A stretch of DNA of 64,000 nt from Limnobacter sp. SAORIC-580 (GTDB lineage: Bacteria; Pseudomonadota; Gammaproteobacteria; Burkholderiales; Burkholderiaceae_B). The notes beneath the pieces are model-generated. The model was not told the DNA's origin. It did not search any database and saw only the letters and a list, made by a program, of their open reading frames with translations. Position numbers and translations under genes: made by a program. Each line of letters opens with the position of its first letter. Within the stretch, counting starts at the first letter, position 1. Location of the stretch: contig NZ_CP053084.1 of NCBI RefSeq assembly GCF_013004065.1, positions 124,001-188,000 of the forward strand, in the 5' to 3' direction. Below, one piece after another: positions 7,948 to 21,359 of this stretch.

Positions 7948-8304
7948 TTATTTAAACCAAAGTTGAACACCAAAACCCGCTGCCACTTTCACTGTTATGG
8001 CGAAGCAAACCAGAGTAAGCAATGCGCTGCCCGCCAGCGAGAACACAAACCCCACCTTGGGCAACAGCCAGGGGAAGGCCAAAAACATGGGCAGGGTGGG
8101 CAGCACATACCAGAATGTCAGGTAGGCGTGGTTGGCAATTTTTTCCTGCGGTGCCTTTTCAACAGCAAGCCAAATCAGCGTCAGCACCGTGACCATGGGC
8201 AACGCTGCGATCAACGCGCCCAGTTTGTCACTGCGCTTGGCCACTTCGGAAATAAGGACCACCAGGCCTGCGGTGGTCAGGTACTTCGAAATAATCCAGC
8301 CCAT
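7948..8304 (-). CDS. DUF3147-family inner membrane protein
   Basis: 118 residues, almost entirely hydrophobic, with four predicted membrane helices (about 5-22, 28-48, 62-82, 87-110) and short loops. It fits the DUF3147 family of small membrane proteins in layout and in motifs such as RSDKLGALIAALP near the N-terminus. It lies 9 bases after czcA and 12 bases before czcD, so it belongs to the czc operon. Function is unknown. An accessory role in metal efflux is inferred from position only. Confidence 0.75.
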   Translation of the reverse strand: MGWIISKYLTTAGLVVLISEVAKRSDKLGALIAALPMVTVLTLIWLAVEKAPQEKIANHAYLTFWYVLPTLPMFLAFPWLLPKVGFVFSLAGSALLTLVCFAITVKVAAGFGVQLWFK

Positions 8305-8313
8305 GTTGCTAGC

Positions 8314-13046
<4,733 letters not shown>

Positions 13047-13058
13047 GATTAAGTGGTC

Positions 13059-14348
13059 CTACTGAATATTGGCTGGTGTTTGCCCAAGAATCCCTTGCAG
13101 TTCGGCGGCATACCGGTGGGATTGGGCGAGCGATTGCTGGCTTTGCGCCATGGCATCAAACAGGGTGCGTTGTGCGTCCAGCACTTCCAGAAAACTGAAC
13201 TTGCCCATCTCGAAACCCTTGCTTGCAGCGTTGTAGGCGCTTTCTGCACTGGGCAAAATGCTGTCACGCAAGGCCAGGAATTCCTCGCGGGACGCGCTCA
13301 GGTTTTCGTATGCGGCTTGTAAATCGCGAGACAAGCGGTATTGCGTTGCTGTCAGTTCATCTTTGGCCTGGTCAGCGCGTCGCAGTGATTCAAGCAAGTT
13401 GCCCTGGTTGCGGTCAAAAACAGGGATGGGAATGGATACCCCAAAAATGGCCTGGTTCAAGCCAAGTTCCTGATTTTTTCGCCCACCAAGGCTCACCGTC
13501 ACATCGGGTACGCCTTTGCTGCGTTCAACCTCGCTAATGGCCTTGCGGCGGTCCACTTCAATTTGGGCTTTCCGGTATGCAGGCGATTGCTGCAACCTGT
13601 CTTCCAGTGTCTCGATGGCGGGCAGCTCGGGCAGGTTTTCAAGATTGCCTTCAACGGTTTCAAAACCGACCCGGGATTCTCCCATGGCGGTGGCCAAACG
13701 TTTTTTAGACGATTTCAGCGCACTTTCAGCGCGTGCATAATCCACGCGTGCGCCAGCCAATGCAATGCCCGCTTTGGTGGCCTCGACAGGCGATACCTTG
13801 CCTGCTTCAACCCTTTTTTGTGCAGCGCGCTGGGCGTTTTGTGCCAGGTCGATGGAAGATTGGGCAAGCCGCACACGTTCCTGTGCAACCAGCGTGTCGT
13901 AAAACGCAGAGGTGACTTCGGTTTGCAGGGTGGCCCGCACCATGGCAAGGTCAGCTTCAGCAAGGTTCTTGCCGCGCTCGGCTGCATCAATTCGAGCAGA
14001 ACGCTTTCCGCCCAGTTCAATGCGCTGGTTCAGTTGCAGGGTGCTGGTGCGGGTTGCACTTCGCGTGTCTTCAACCAGGGCCTGTAATTCGGGGTTGGGG
14101 CGGGTTTCAGCCTGGCGTATGGTGCCGTCTTGTGCCAGCAGCGCATTTCGGGCCGCTGCCAGTTCAGGGTTTGCCGCATAGGCCCTTTCAAGTGCGGTGT
14201 TCAAAGTAAGGTTTGTTGTTCGCGGCAAGCTGGCTTGCCCGGATGGGGAATTAAGCCCATTGCTGGTGTATTCGGGGGTGTTGCCCTGAGCCATGGCGGC
14301 ACTGGGCAGCAACGCGGTCGCAGCCAGCGTTAGCAATATTTTTCGCAT
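13059..14348 (-). CDS. czcC: CzcC-type outer-membrane efflux channel (TolC family)
   Basis: 429 residues. A Sec signal peptide with cleavage near AMA-QG is followed by two OEP repeats. Each starts with a region such as LNTALERAYAANPELAAARN, continues into long helices, and contains strands such as SVSLGGRKNQELGL that form the trimeric outer-membrane barrel. GGAGAAATCG gives a good ribosome binding site before the ATG at 14348. As the outer-membrane exit duct it completes CzcCBA. No cysteine lipobox is seen, so it is a soluble-exported rather than lipidated TolC homologue. The gene follows czcI after 91 bases without a visible terminator. Confidence 0.93.
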   Translation of the reverse strand: MRKILLTLAATALLPSAAMAQGNTPEYTSNGLNSPSGQASLPRTTNLTLNTALERAYAANPELAAARNALLAQDGTIRQAETRPNPELQALVEDTRSATRTSTLQLNQRIELGGKRSARIDAAERGKNLAEADLAMVRATLQTEVTSAFYDTLVAQERVRLAQSSIDLAQNAQRAAQKRVEAGKVSPVEATKAGIALAGARVDYARAESALKSSKKRLATAMGESRVGFETVEGNLENLPELPAIETLEDRLQQSPAYRKAQIEVDRRKAISEVERSKGVPDVTVSLGGRKNQELGLNQAIFGVSIPIPVFDRNQGNLLESLRRADQAKDELTATQYRLSRDLQAAYENLSASREEFLALRDSILPSAESAYNAASKGFEMGKFSFLEVLDAQRTLFDAMAQSQQSLAQSHRYAAELQGILGQTPANIQ

Positions 14349-14439
14349 CGATTTCTCCGGTGTACAAAGGAAAGAATCGGCGAGACGAATTAACGCAGTC
14401 GTTTAATGAGGTGTAAAGACAGGTGTCGTGTCGCCGTAA

Positions 14440-14799
14440 TCAGGCAGACACAGGCCACTTGGGGCGTTCAGGGCGGGTTTGACAGAAAAAGGAATACTTT
14501 GAAGTGCTCAGCACCTGTTGGGGTGAACTGAAATCAATGATCACGCCGTTCGCGTTGTCAGCCGAAAAGCCGATAAAGCTGGATGAATGCGAATGGTCGT
14601 GGTTTTGCGGATATTGGCTATCTTGATCGTCACCGGCATCAGCTTGGCTATCGTGGGCATGATGTTCATCTTGATGGTGGCCGAAATGTGATGATTGTTG
14701 CGCAAGCTCGTCATGCGCGCAATAATCCGCCACCGCGCCCCAGGAGGCCTGGAGCGGCAGCAGAAACATAAGGAACATGAAGATGAATGAACGATACAT
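14440..14799 (-). CDS. czcI: CzcI-like His-rich periplasmic protein
   Basis: 119 residues. A signal peptide (cleavage near SWG-AV) is followed by a segment extremely rich in His and Asp (about 28-72, with clusters such as HHQDEHHAHDSQADAGDD and NHDHSHSS). The tail CQTRPERPKWP is the conserved end seen in CzcI-type cobalt-zinc-cadmium resistance proteins. The location between czcS and czcC also fits czcI. The His-rich stretch should bind Zn, Co or Cd in the periplasm. In Cupriavidus CzcI is thought to modulate czc expression. Length and composition fit a metal buffer or sensor accessory. Confidence 0.85.
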   Translation of the reverse strand: MYRSFIFMFLMFLLPLQASWGAVADYCAHDELAQQSSHFGHHQDEHHAHDSQADAGDDQDSQYPQNHDHSHSSSFIGFSADNANGVIIDFSSPQQVLSTSKYSFFCQTRPERPKWPVSA

Positions 14800-14826
14800 G
14801 TTATTAGGATGTCATTTTTTCGGTGT

Positions 14827-16161
14827 TCATGTCAATTGCGGTTCTGTGTGAATCGAAAAGCCAATCACCGTAACTTGATTTTCGCTGCTTGCAAACACAT
14901 CACCACCATGCAGTTTCGCAATTGCAGCCACAATGGCCAAACCAAGTCCGTGATTGCTCCCAGTGTCACTTCGCCCCTCTTCAGCACGGAAAAAGGGTTC
15001 GAACAAACGGTTCAGTTTGACTGGGTCAATTGTCGGGCCTTCATTCGAAACCTTGATCCACACCCTCTCTGCTTCTCCGGTAATTTGCACGGTAATTTCT
15101 GTGTTGGCCTGCGCATACCGAATTGCATTGGACAGCAAATTGCTCACTGCTCGTTTAATCAATTCGGTTTCAGCCTCCACCGTGGCATCGCTTTTAACTG
15201 TGATGCGAAGATCTCTGTCTTCGGCCAACTGTTCAAGGTATTCCGCGACTGATACCACCAGCTGACGAAGACTTGGCACAGATTGAAGTTGCAGTTCTCT
15301 GCCCTGGTTTGCATTGGCCAGGAACAGCATGCTGCGAATAATTCGTGCCATGCGGTCGAGTTCGTCGAGGTGATCACCGACAATTTTTTGAAGGTCCTCA
15401 CCTTCGATCAGTTTGCGGCGTTGAAGCAGCTCATGGCTAATGGTCAAGCTCGACAGTGGTGTATTCAATTCATGTGCAACATTGCTGTTGAACAGTTTCA
15501 ATTGCTCCCGGTTCTCGCGCAGTTGCCCCAGTAAGCGGTTGAATCCGTCGATGAAGGGTCGCAATTCAAGCGGGGCCTTGTGGTCGTCCAGCACAACATC
15601 AAGCGAGCGTGGCCCCAAATTGTGAATGCGTTCTGTCAGTCGATTGATGGGGCGCAAAACCAGGCGAATCAGTCGCATACTGATCAACACCGACACCAGG
15701 ATCCACAACACGATGGACGATGCAAAAATTCCTGAAATGAAGTTCAGAAAACGTTCGTCGTCTACGGTGCTTACCGCCAGTTCAACCCGTTTGGCTTGCA
15801 GTTGGGGAAGTTCGGTTTCAAACACTTGAGAGAATTCCCGAACAGATCCCTCTCCGTTGAAGAACACCTCTGGACCGAACATGCGATTGCCCTGGCTGTC
15901 AACAACGCGGGCTTGGGTTCGACCTTGCCCTCCCAACACTTCTTCCAGGCCATGTTTCACGTCTTCGGGTGAATATTCGGCAGTAGGTTTTAGTAAAAGG
16001 TGTTCAACTGCATGAAGCGCGCGGTTGGCGGTTTCTTCCTGTTGCTTGGCCTGCCAAAAGTGGATGCAGCAATACACAAGCACTGCGAGTAAAACCACGC
16101 CCAGTACACTGACGGAGCTGGTCAAACCGATGGTGGCTCTGGAAATTGATTTCACGGTCAC
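14827..16161 (-). CDS. czcS: Metal-sensing histidine kinase CzcS
   Basis: 444 residues from a GTG at 16161 that overlaps the czcR stop by 4 bases (GTGA). There are two membrane helices (about 16-35 and 142-165) around a periplasmic sensor loop, a HAMP domain, a phosphoacceptor domain with NVAHELNTPLSSLT, and an ATPase domain with NLLSNAIRYAQ, FEPFFRAE and GSNHGLGLAIVAAIA. It is clearly a paralogue of the kinase at 3000-4319, sharing the unusual HELNTPL motif. It should detect periplasmic Zn, Co or Cd and activate CzcR. It is followed by czcI after 27 bases. Confidence 0.92.
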   Translation of the reverse strand: MTVKSISRATIGLTSSVSVLGVVLLAVLVYCCIHFWQAKQQEETANRALHAVEHLLLKPTAEYSPEDVKHGLEEVLGGQGRTQARVVDSQGNRMFGPEVFFNGEGSVREFSQVFETELPQLQAKRVELAVSTVDDERFLNFISGIFASSIVLWILVSVLISMRLIRLVLRPINRLTERIHNLGPRSLDVVLDDHKAPLELRPFIDGFNRLLGQLRENREQLKLFNSNVAHELNTPLSSLTISHELLQRRKLIEGEDLQKIVGDHLDELDRMARIIRSMLFLANANQGRELQLQSVPSLRQLVVSVAEYLEQLAEDRDLRITVKSDATVEAETELIKRAVSNLLSNAIRYAQANTEITVQITGEAERVWIKVSNEGPTIDPVKLNRLFEPFFRAEEGRSDTGSNHGLGLAIVAAIAKLHGGDVFASSENQVTVIGFSIHTEPQLT

Positions 16162-16853
16162 TCCTTGCCCTGCGCCCGAATCTCAAGAACATACCCCATG
16201 CCCCGAATGGTATGAAGCAGCGGAATTTCGTAAGGGTCGTCCAGCTTGATCCTCAACCTGCGAATGGCCACATCGATCACATTGGTTTCGCTGTCAAAAT
16301 GCATGTCCCAAATCAGTTCTGCAATTTCGGTGCGGCTAATCACTTCTCCTTTGCGGCGAAGCAGCAGCCACAGCAATGAAAATTCTTTGGCCGTTAGCCG
16401 CAAATCCTTGCCGCCGCGTTTGGCCGTGCGGCGCACCGCATCCAACTCCAGGTCCAGCAAGGTCAATACGGTGGTTTGGCTTTCTGCTGCAACTGTTGAA
16501 GTTCGGCGCCCCAGGGCGTGAAGCCTGGCCACCAGCTCGGCAAACGCAAAGGGTTTCACCAGGTAGTCATCTGCACCGGCCTTCAGGCCGCTCACCCTGT
16601 CTTCAACCATGGCGCGGGCGGTAAGCATCAGTACCGGAATACTTTTGGATTGGCGTAACGCACTTAATACCGCCAAACCATCAATGTCGGGCAACATGCC
16701 ATCAAGAATGATCACGTCGTAAAGGCCTTGGGTGGCCAAATGCAAACCGTCAATCCCGTTGCGTGCCAAATCGACAACGAAACCTTCTTCGGTCAGTCCC
16801 TTCTTCAGGTAATCGGCCAGCCGCAGGTCGTCTTCGATCAAAAGCAGTTTCAT
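16158..16853 (-). CDS. czcR: Response regulator CzcR
   Basis: 231 residues, starting at MKLLLIEDD (16853). The receiver domain has EDD at 7-9, Asp in VIILDGMLPDIDG (about 51) and KPF; the winged-helix domain has DMHFDSETNVIDVAIRRLR. It shares long identical stretches with the regulator at 2272-3003, including GMLPD, LTAKEFSLLWLLLRRKGEV and WDMHFDSETNV, so recognition of the same DNA site is expected. It is the first gene of the leftward czcRSICBA-DUF3147-czcD unit. A TATACT -10 box (16890-16885, minus strand) lies 22 bases from the palindrome at 16913-16926, so autoregulation is likely. Confidence 0.92.
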   Translation of the reverse strand: MKLLLIEDDLRLADYLKKGLTEEGFVVDLARNGIDGLHLATQGLYDVIILDGMLPDIDGLAVLSALRQSKSIPVLMLTARAMVEDRVSGLKAGADDYLVKPFAFAELVARLHALGRRTSTVAAESQTTVLTLLDLELDAVRRTAKRGGKDLRLTAKEFSLLWLLLRRKGEVISRTEIAELIWDMHFDSETNVIDVAIRRLRIKLDDPYEIPLLHTIRGMGYVLEIRAQGKE

Positions 16854-16912
16854 TGAATTGTCTTCATTTGGTGCACCGAAGCACAGTATAACCACCCCGA
16901 ATTTGGTGAAGA

Positions 16913-16926
16913 TTACATATTTGTAA
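16913..16926. promoter_or_regulatory. Palindromic operator, copy C, between czcR and a divergent small gene
   Basis: TTACATATTTGTAA is a 14-bp palindrome with one mismatch. Leftward, 22 bases separate it from TATACT (16890-16885), the presumed -10 of czcR. Rightward, 34 bases separate it from TAGACT (16961-16966), the presumed -10 of the small exported protein at 17021. This geometry repeats that of the copy at 2191-2204. Confidence 0.75.
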
Positions 16927-17020
16927 TGTACCGGGAAGGTGGCTGACAGGTGCCCCTGACTAGACTGAAGGCATGGGTTTAGAAAACAACCCTCCAATTC
17001 GAGTCAATCAGGAGATCATC

Positions 17021-17350
17021 ATGAAAAATATTAAAATCGCCGCTGTTCTGATTACCACCTTCGCGATTGCTGCACCTGCAGTGGCACTTGCCGATGCTGC
17101 CTTCCACCCCGGCAAAGGCGATGCGGTGTATGAACCCCATCTGGGATACAAAGATCCAGCGAAATCTGCGTCACATGCCAGCAAGGGATTTCGCGGCTAC
17201 CGCGCAAACATCATCGGTTCTGAAGCCAGCGGTGATGGGACCACACATGGTGATTGGGGCAACTCACGCTCTGGAAAATCCCGTCAGGAGGTGCTGCGTG
17301 AATTGCAAAGCCAAACTCTAGAAGAGCGTCGTCTTGCTAATTCGAACTAA
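17021..17350 (+). CDS. Small exported DUF4148-like protein
   Basis: 109 residues, starting at MKNIKIAAV because AGGAG lies just upstream of the ATG at 17021. The signal peptide is cleaved near ALA-DA. The mature part is rich in Gly, Ser, His and charged residues and ends with GKSRQEVLRELQSQTLEERR, which resembles the DUF4148 C-terminal pattern. It diverges from czcR and shares the operator at 16913. This parallels the DUF4148 gene at 2084 that diverges from the other regulator, so the two loci look like copies of one regulator-target arrangement. Function unknown; likely a periplasmic metal-stress protein. Confidence 0.75.
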   Translation: MKNIKIAAVLITTFAIAAPAVALADAAFHPGKGDAVYEPHLGYKDPAKSASHASKGFRGYRANIIGSEASGDGTTHGDWGNSRSGKSRQEVLRELQSQTLEERRLANSN

Positions 17351-17508
17351 AGCCAAGTCTGAATTTCACAGTCGAATTGATGTTGGTGAGCAGTCGGGAA
17401 TTTCAGGTGTTGTTGGCCCCGCCATGAAGTCCAGCAATCGACCTCAGGAAACAATCAAGTTGAAGGTCAGAAAACCTAAAGCCCATTCGGACCACTAAGG
17501 AATTAAGC

Positions 17509-18018
17509 ATGAAAAAAACATTCGCAAATTATTCTCTATCGTTGTTGCTTGGCGCTGGGCTTTTGTTGCCGGTAGCCGTATTGGCGCACGGCACTGAGGA
17601 GCACAAAAAGCCCAATTCCACTGCACAGCCAGTTCTTGAGCAAACCGCTTGGGGCATTGCTGGCACGCCGGCCAAGGCAAACCGAACGGTCAAAGTGGTG
17701 ATGTCCGACAGCATGCGCTTTGAGCCTTCTTCAATGCAGTTCAAGGAAGGTGAAACAGTGAAATTTGTTGTGAAAAACGAAGGAAAACTGATGCACGAAT
17801 TTGTGCTTGGGACAAAAGACAAGAACCTGGAGCATGCCGACTTAATGAAGAAATTTCCAAATATGGAGCATGATGAACCCTACATGGCGCATGTGGCGCC
17901 GGGGAAAACCACGGAAATGGTCTGGACCTTTAACCGAAGTGGCGAGTTTGAGTTTGCCTGCCTGATTGCTGGCCACTTTGACGCTGGCATGCGTGGGCCG
18001 TTGCGAGTAGGTAAATAA
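17509..18018 (+). CDS. Periplasmic cupredoxin (CopI-like)
   Basis: 169 residues. A signal peptide (cleavage near VLA-HG) is followed by a short His/Glu segment and a cupredoxin domain. The type 1 copper ligands are all visible: His96 in LMHEFVLG, then Cys151, His156 and Met161 in ACLIAGHFDAGM. Proteins of this kind protect periplasm and membrane from Cu(I), as with CopI in Rubrivivax and Vibrio. AAGGA precedes the ATG at 17509. It is followed 36 bases later by a CusF-like gene, and both sit upstream of cusCBA, supporting a copper role. No operator palindrome is visible in its own 158-base upstream gap. Confidence 0.88.
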   Translation: MKKTFANYSLSLLLGAGLLLPVAVLAHGTEEHKKPNSTAQPVLEQTAWGIAGTPAKANRTVKVVMSDSMRFEPSSMQFKEGETVKFVVKNEGKLMHEFVLGTKDKNLEHADLMKKFPNMEHDEPYMAHVAPGKTTEMVWTFNRSGEFEFACLIAGHFDAGMRGPLRVGK

Positions 18019-18054
18019 GCCAATAATCATTGTTAACACTGAAAAGGAAAAATC

Positions 18055-18393
18055 ATGAAAACCCAATTAATCAAAATCGCTTCTATCTTTGCATTGTCAA
18101 TTTCGACTTCGGTTTTTGCCGCGGGAGATCACGGTGCCCATGCTGGCAAAGCCACCGAGCAGAAATCTGTGGAAACCATGGAAATGACACAGGGCGAGGT
18201 GAAAAAAATTGATCCGAAGACAGGTAAGGTCACATTGAAGCATGGCGAAATCAAGAATCTTCAAATGCCTCCAATGACCATGGTTTTCTCGGCCAAAGAG
18301 GCGGCACAACTGGAAGGCCTGAACAAAGGCGATAATGTTCTGTTCGCCGTGGATCAAAACATGAATATCACGCACATCGAGAAGAAACAGTAA
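18055..18393 (+). CDS. CusF-like periplasmic copper-binding protein
   Basis: 112 residues. A signal peptide (cleavage near VFA-AG) is followed by a His-containing spacer and a CusF/OB-fold domain: GEVKKIDPKTGKVTLKHGEI then LQMPPMTMVF. His63 and the two Met residues of MTM match copper ligands of E. coli CusF. The CusF tryptophan that caps the site (WPEMTM) is replaced here by Met71, a variation seen in other CusF-like proteins. It probably shuttles Cu(I)/Ag(I) to the CusCBA pump encoded downstream. Confidence 0.88.
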   Translation: MKTQLIKIASIFALSISTSVFAAGDHGAHAGKATEQKSVETMEMTQGEVKKIDPKTGKVTLKHGEIKNLQMPPMTMVFSAKEAAQLEGLNKGDNVLFAVDQNMNITHIEKKQ

Positions 18394-18408
18394 TCAGGAG
18401 AAGCGCCA

Positions 18409-19401
18409 TTGCAAAACAAATCTGGATTTCCCGCTGGGTCCGTTATCGCGGGCAAAGTGGGTTTAATGCTGAGTTTGCTTGGTTCAGCAATGGTGCTTTG
18501 CGCCTGTCAAACAATCGGAAATTTTATTCAGCCGGAAAGTCACAAACCAACTGTTGCGGTGAAGGGAGAACCTTGGTTTAGCGCCGAGCGTGCCGCCTAC
18601 ACTCAGAAATTCGAGAAGGGTTTCATATTGGTTCTTTCCGGCGGCGGTGTTCGGGGCTTTGCGCACATCGGAGTTCTAAAGGCCCTTGAGGAACAGGGGC
18701 TTGAGCCCAGAATGGTGATTGGTACCAGCGCTGGCGCTGTGGTGGCCGCTTACTGGGGTTTGGGTTATACAGCCGATCAAATGATGCAACGTGCTGATTC
18801 ACTAAGTAGCCGGGATCTGTTTGTACCTGTGTTGCCCAACCTGGGGCAGCCAGTTTTGAAGGGCGAGGCAGGGGTGTTCTCTGGCCAGTTTCTCGAACGA
18901 CAATTGCGTCGTGATTTTGGCGTTCAAACGTTTGAAGTTCTCTTAAAACCAGTTGCCATCGTGGCCACTGATCTGGAAACCGGTCGTCCCGTAGTTTTCA
19001 ATGCGGGTGATGTTACTCAGGCTGTGCGGGCGTCTTCAACAATTCCGGGTATCTTCACACCACCCTCAATCAATGGGCGTCTTTACATCGATGGTCAGGC
19101 CAGTTCGCCACTACCCATTGGCCCGGCGCAGCGCTTGAGCAAGCTACCCATTCTTGCCGTGGATGTGGTGTATCCACCCGAACTTGCAGAAGTTTTTACG
19201 CTGACCGATTTGATGTTTCAAACCTTTTTGATCTCGAGTTTTCGGATCAAAGAACTTGAGATGCCAATGGCAACAATGATCATTGCGCCTCAATTAACCA
19301 ATGTTGGTCAACTGGGTCTGAATGACCGTCATTGGGTTTTTAAAACAGGTTATTTAGAGGCCAAAGAAAAACTTCGAGATGCTGAAAAACAATTGAGGTG
19401 A
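18409..19401 (+). CDS. Patatin-like phospholipase lipoprotein
   Basis: 330 residues from a TTG at 18409 that has AGGAG seven bases upstream. A lipoprotein signal ends in the lipobox LCA-Cys33. The patatin domain starts near residue 71 with oxyanion-hole GGGVRG (78-83), the nucleophile elbow GTSAG (Ser107) and the catalytic Asp in YIDGQASS. Patatin enzymes hydrolyse acyl chains of phospholipids by a Ser-Asp dyad. The lipid anchor places it in the inner or outer membrane facing the periplasm. It follows the CusF-like gene by 15 bases, so it is in the copper cluster, which is unusual. A role in membrane repair under copper stress is conceivable but unproven. Confidence 0.87.
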   Translation: MQNKSGFPAGSVIAGKVGLMLSLLGSAMVLCACQTIGNFIQPESHKPTVAVKGEPWFSAERAAYTQKFEKGFILVLSGGGVRGFAHIGVLKALEEQGLEPRMVIGTSAGAVVAAYWGLGYTADQMMQRADSLSSRDLFVPVLPNLGQPVLKGEAGVFSGQFLERQLRRDFGVQTFEVLLKPVAIVATDLETGRPVVFNAGDVTQAVRASSTIPGIFTPPSINGRLYIDGQASSPLPIGPAQRLSKLPILAVDVVYPPELAEVFTLTDLMFQTFLISSFRIKELEMPMATMIIAPQLTNVGQLGLNDRHWVFKTGYLEAKEKLRDAEKQLR

Positions 19402-19531
19402 TTAATCAATTGTGCCGAAATTGGTGTCAAATTGATACCAACCCTTCACCGGTTCATTCGCTTGTATCGCCATTACTGAGGTCGATGCTTTTGATTACGC
19501 AGGGACGAATGAGCAGATGCTTTAAGTTGCA

Positions 19532-19545
19532 TTACAAATTTGTAA
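19532..19545. promoter_or_regulatory. Palindromic operator, copy D, upstream of the cus operon
   Basis: The perfect 14-bp palindrome TTACAAATTTGTAA lies 78 bases before the ATG at 19624. A -10 is less clear than at the other copies. TGCTACCTT (TACCTT at 19591-19596), an extended -10 type, is 45 bases away, one helical turn beyond the 34-base spacing used elsewhere. The site marks the cus operon as a member of the same regulon. Confidence 0.65.
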
Positions 19546-19623
19546 TGGGCAATGAACGTAAATTCCTTGTTGTGCTTATCGACTGTGTGCTACCTTTTGA
19601 GAGCACTTACCATTGAAATTCAC

Positions 19624-19941
19624 ATGATCCGTCAATCGCTGATCCACGCTGCATTGTTGTTTGCGCTGCTTTTTCAAAGCCTGGCGCACGCGTTGCCATG
19701 CTGCGCCGAGATGGATGCATTGCAATCGGACACTACGCCATCAGCCATAATGGACGAGATGGCGCAACATGTGGAGGAAGGTTGTTTTGCAGGCTCGCCC
19801 GTGTGTTGTGTGGTTCCTTCGCTGGCCTATGAGGCAGTAATTCTCGACTCTCAGGGTGTTTCACCCGTGCACGTGCCAACAGTGAAAACACTGCTGCTCT
19901 CCCAGCTTCAAATTCCTCTCGATCGCCCGCCCCGGGCCTGA
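19624..19941 (+). CDS. Cys-containing small exported protein upstream of cusCBA
   Basis: 105 residues, starting MIRQSLIHAALLFALLFQSL. The signal peptide is cleaved near AHA-LP. Just after it comes PCCAEMD, then EEGCFAGSPVCCVVP, giving five cysteines in the mature N-terminal half, which could form a thiolate metal site. The C-terminal half is Pro/Val-rich. It is the first gene after the operator at 19532 and 92 bases before cusC, so it is probably the operon leader. No family is recognised. By analogy to small proteins in cus/czc operons it may be a metal chaperone or sensor, but this is inference. Confidence 0.7.
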   Translation: MIRQSLIHAALLFALLFQSLAHALPCCAEMDALQSDTTPSAIMDEMAQHVEEGCFAGSPVCCVVPSLAYEAVILDSQGVSPVHVPTVKTLLLSQLQIPLDRPPRA

Positions 19942-20033
19942 CTTCTGTTGAAACCCCCGAACTGCCGCAATGCTTGACTGCTTGCGGTTTCTATCGTTTT
20001 TCTCATGGTTTGAACACCATGCAGGAGGCCCCC

Positions 20034-21359
20034 ATGTTGGGCAAAACAACCTTTATTAAATTGGCGTTGGTTGCAGTGGCTTTGGCGGCAGTATTTTTCA
20101 TGGGCAATGTCATGGCCCAAGATACAGCCACCACCGAGTACACCTTGGCACAGGCGTTGACTCAGCAAGAGCGAGGGGTGTTGAGCCTGTCGAAAGCCCT
20201 TGCCTTGGCAGAGCAGCGATCAGAGGCACTGCGTGCACAAGACGCAGCCACGAAAGCGGCACAAAGCCAGGCGATTGCCGCAGGTGAACTGCCCGATCCC
20301 ATGTTGAACCTGGAAGTAATCAACATTCCTGCCAACGGGCCAGACCAGTTCAGCCTCGCGGCTGATTTCATGACCATGCGGGGGGTAGGTGTTTCCCAAA
20401 CATTTACCCGCAAGGACAAGCGCAACGCTCAGGCCAACGTGTTCAACAAAAGCGCCGAGTTTGCTCAAGCCGGAAAGTTTCAGGCATTGAGTAAACTGCG
20501 CACCGCCACAGCGCAGGCGTATCTGGACCGCTTTTATCTACAGGAAATGTTGGTTCTGCTGCAATCGCAGCGCAATGAACTGGCGTTGCAAATTGAGGCT
20601 GCCGATGCCCAGTACCGGTCAGGCAAGACTGCGCAAACCGATGTGTTTGCGGCACGTACAGAACTGGGTTTGATGGACCTGAAAATTCAGGACACACAAA
20701 CCTTGCTGGACAATGCTCAAGCGGAACTGCAGCGCTGGGTGGGTGAGCAAGCCGATGCAACCCTTGCTGGCCCTGTGGACTTGACGCAATCGCGCTTGCA
20801 GGCATCAGACCTGTTTGAAAGGCTTCACCGTCACCCCGAGGTGTTGGCTCTTGAAAAAGCCGAAGCCACTGCACTTGCCGAGGTTCAAGTAAAGCAACAG
20901 GAAAAGTCAGCAGACTGGACCTTGTCGGTGATGTATGCCGGACGTGGGCCCGAGTTCTCGGAAATGCTGTCATTTGGCGCGTCACGCCCGCTGTTTGTGG
21001 ACCAGGACAACCGGCAGAACCAGGCACTGGCCTCAGCCAACGCCATGGCCGCCAAAGCAAAGGCGGAGCGCATTGAACTGCACCGCGAACACTTGGTGCA
21101 AACACAACGCTGGCAGCAAACCTGGAAAAGCAATTTGAAGCGAATCGGCGACTTTGATCGCAGCCTGATTCCGCTGACCCAACAGCGCACGCAAGCTGCG
21201 CTTGCAGCTTACCAAGGGGCCACGGGTAATTTGGCCGAGGTGTTGGCTGCGCGCCGAATGGAGATCGACATGCGCATGGAAAAACTGCGCATTCAAATGG
21301 ACACCGCTCAACTTTGGGCGCAACTGGAATACCTGATTCCTGTAGAGGTACAACAATGA
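20034..21359 (+). CDS. cusC: TolC-family outer-membrane channel of Cus-type efflux system
   Basis: 442 residues. The start at 20034 (MLGKTTFIKLALVAVALAA) is chosen for its strong GCAGGAGG site. A signal peptide (cleavage near VMA-QD) precedes two long helical OEP repeats, e.g. LSLSKALALAEQRSEALRAQ and LATAQ-type helices, with short barrel strands. It lacks the Cys lipidation of E. coli CusC, and sequence similarity to the czcC product here is low outside the fold, so the symbol is by role and position. Its stop overlaps the cusB start (ATGA). Confidence 0.85.
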   Translation: MLGKTTFIKLALVAVALAAVFFMGNVMAQDTATTEYTLAQALTQQERGVLSLSKALALAEQRSEALRAQDAATKAAQSQAIAAGELPDPMLNLEVINIPANGPDQFSLAADFMTMRGVGVSQTFTRKDKRNAQANVFNKSAEFAQAGKFQALSKLRTATAQAYLDRFYLQEMLVLLQSQRNELALQIEAADAQYRSGKTAQTDVFAARTELGLMDLKIQDTQTLLDNAQAELQRWVGEQADATLAGPVDLTQSRLQASDLFERLHRHPEVLALEKAEATALAEVQVKQQEKSADWTLSVMYAGRGPEFSEMLSFGASRPLFVDQDNRQNQALASANAMAAKAKAERIELHREHLVQTQRWQQTWKSNLKRIGDFDRSLIPLTQQRTQAALAAYQGATGNLAEVLAARRMEIDMRMEKLRIQMDTAQLWAQLEYLIPVEVQQ

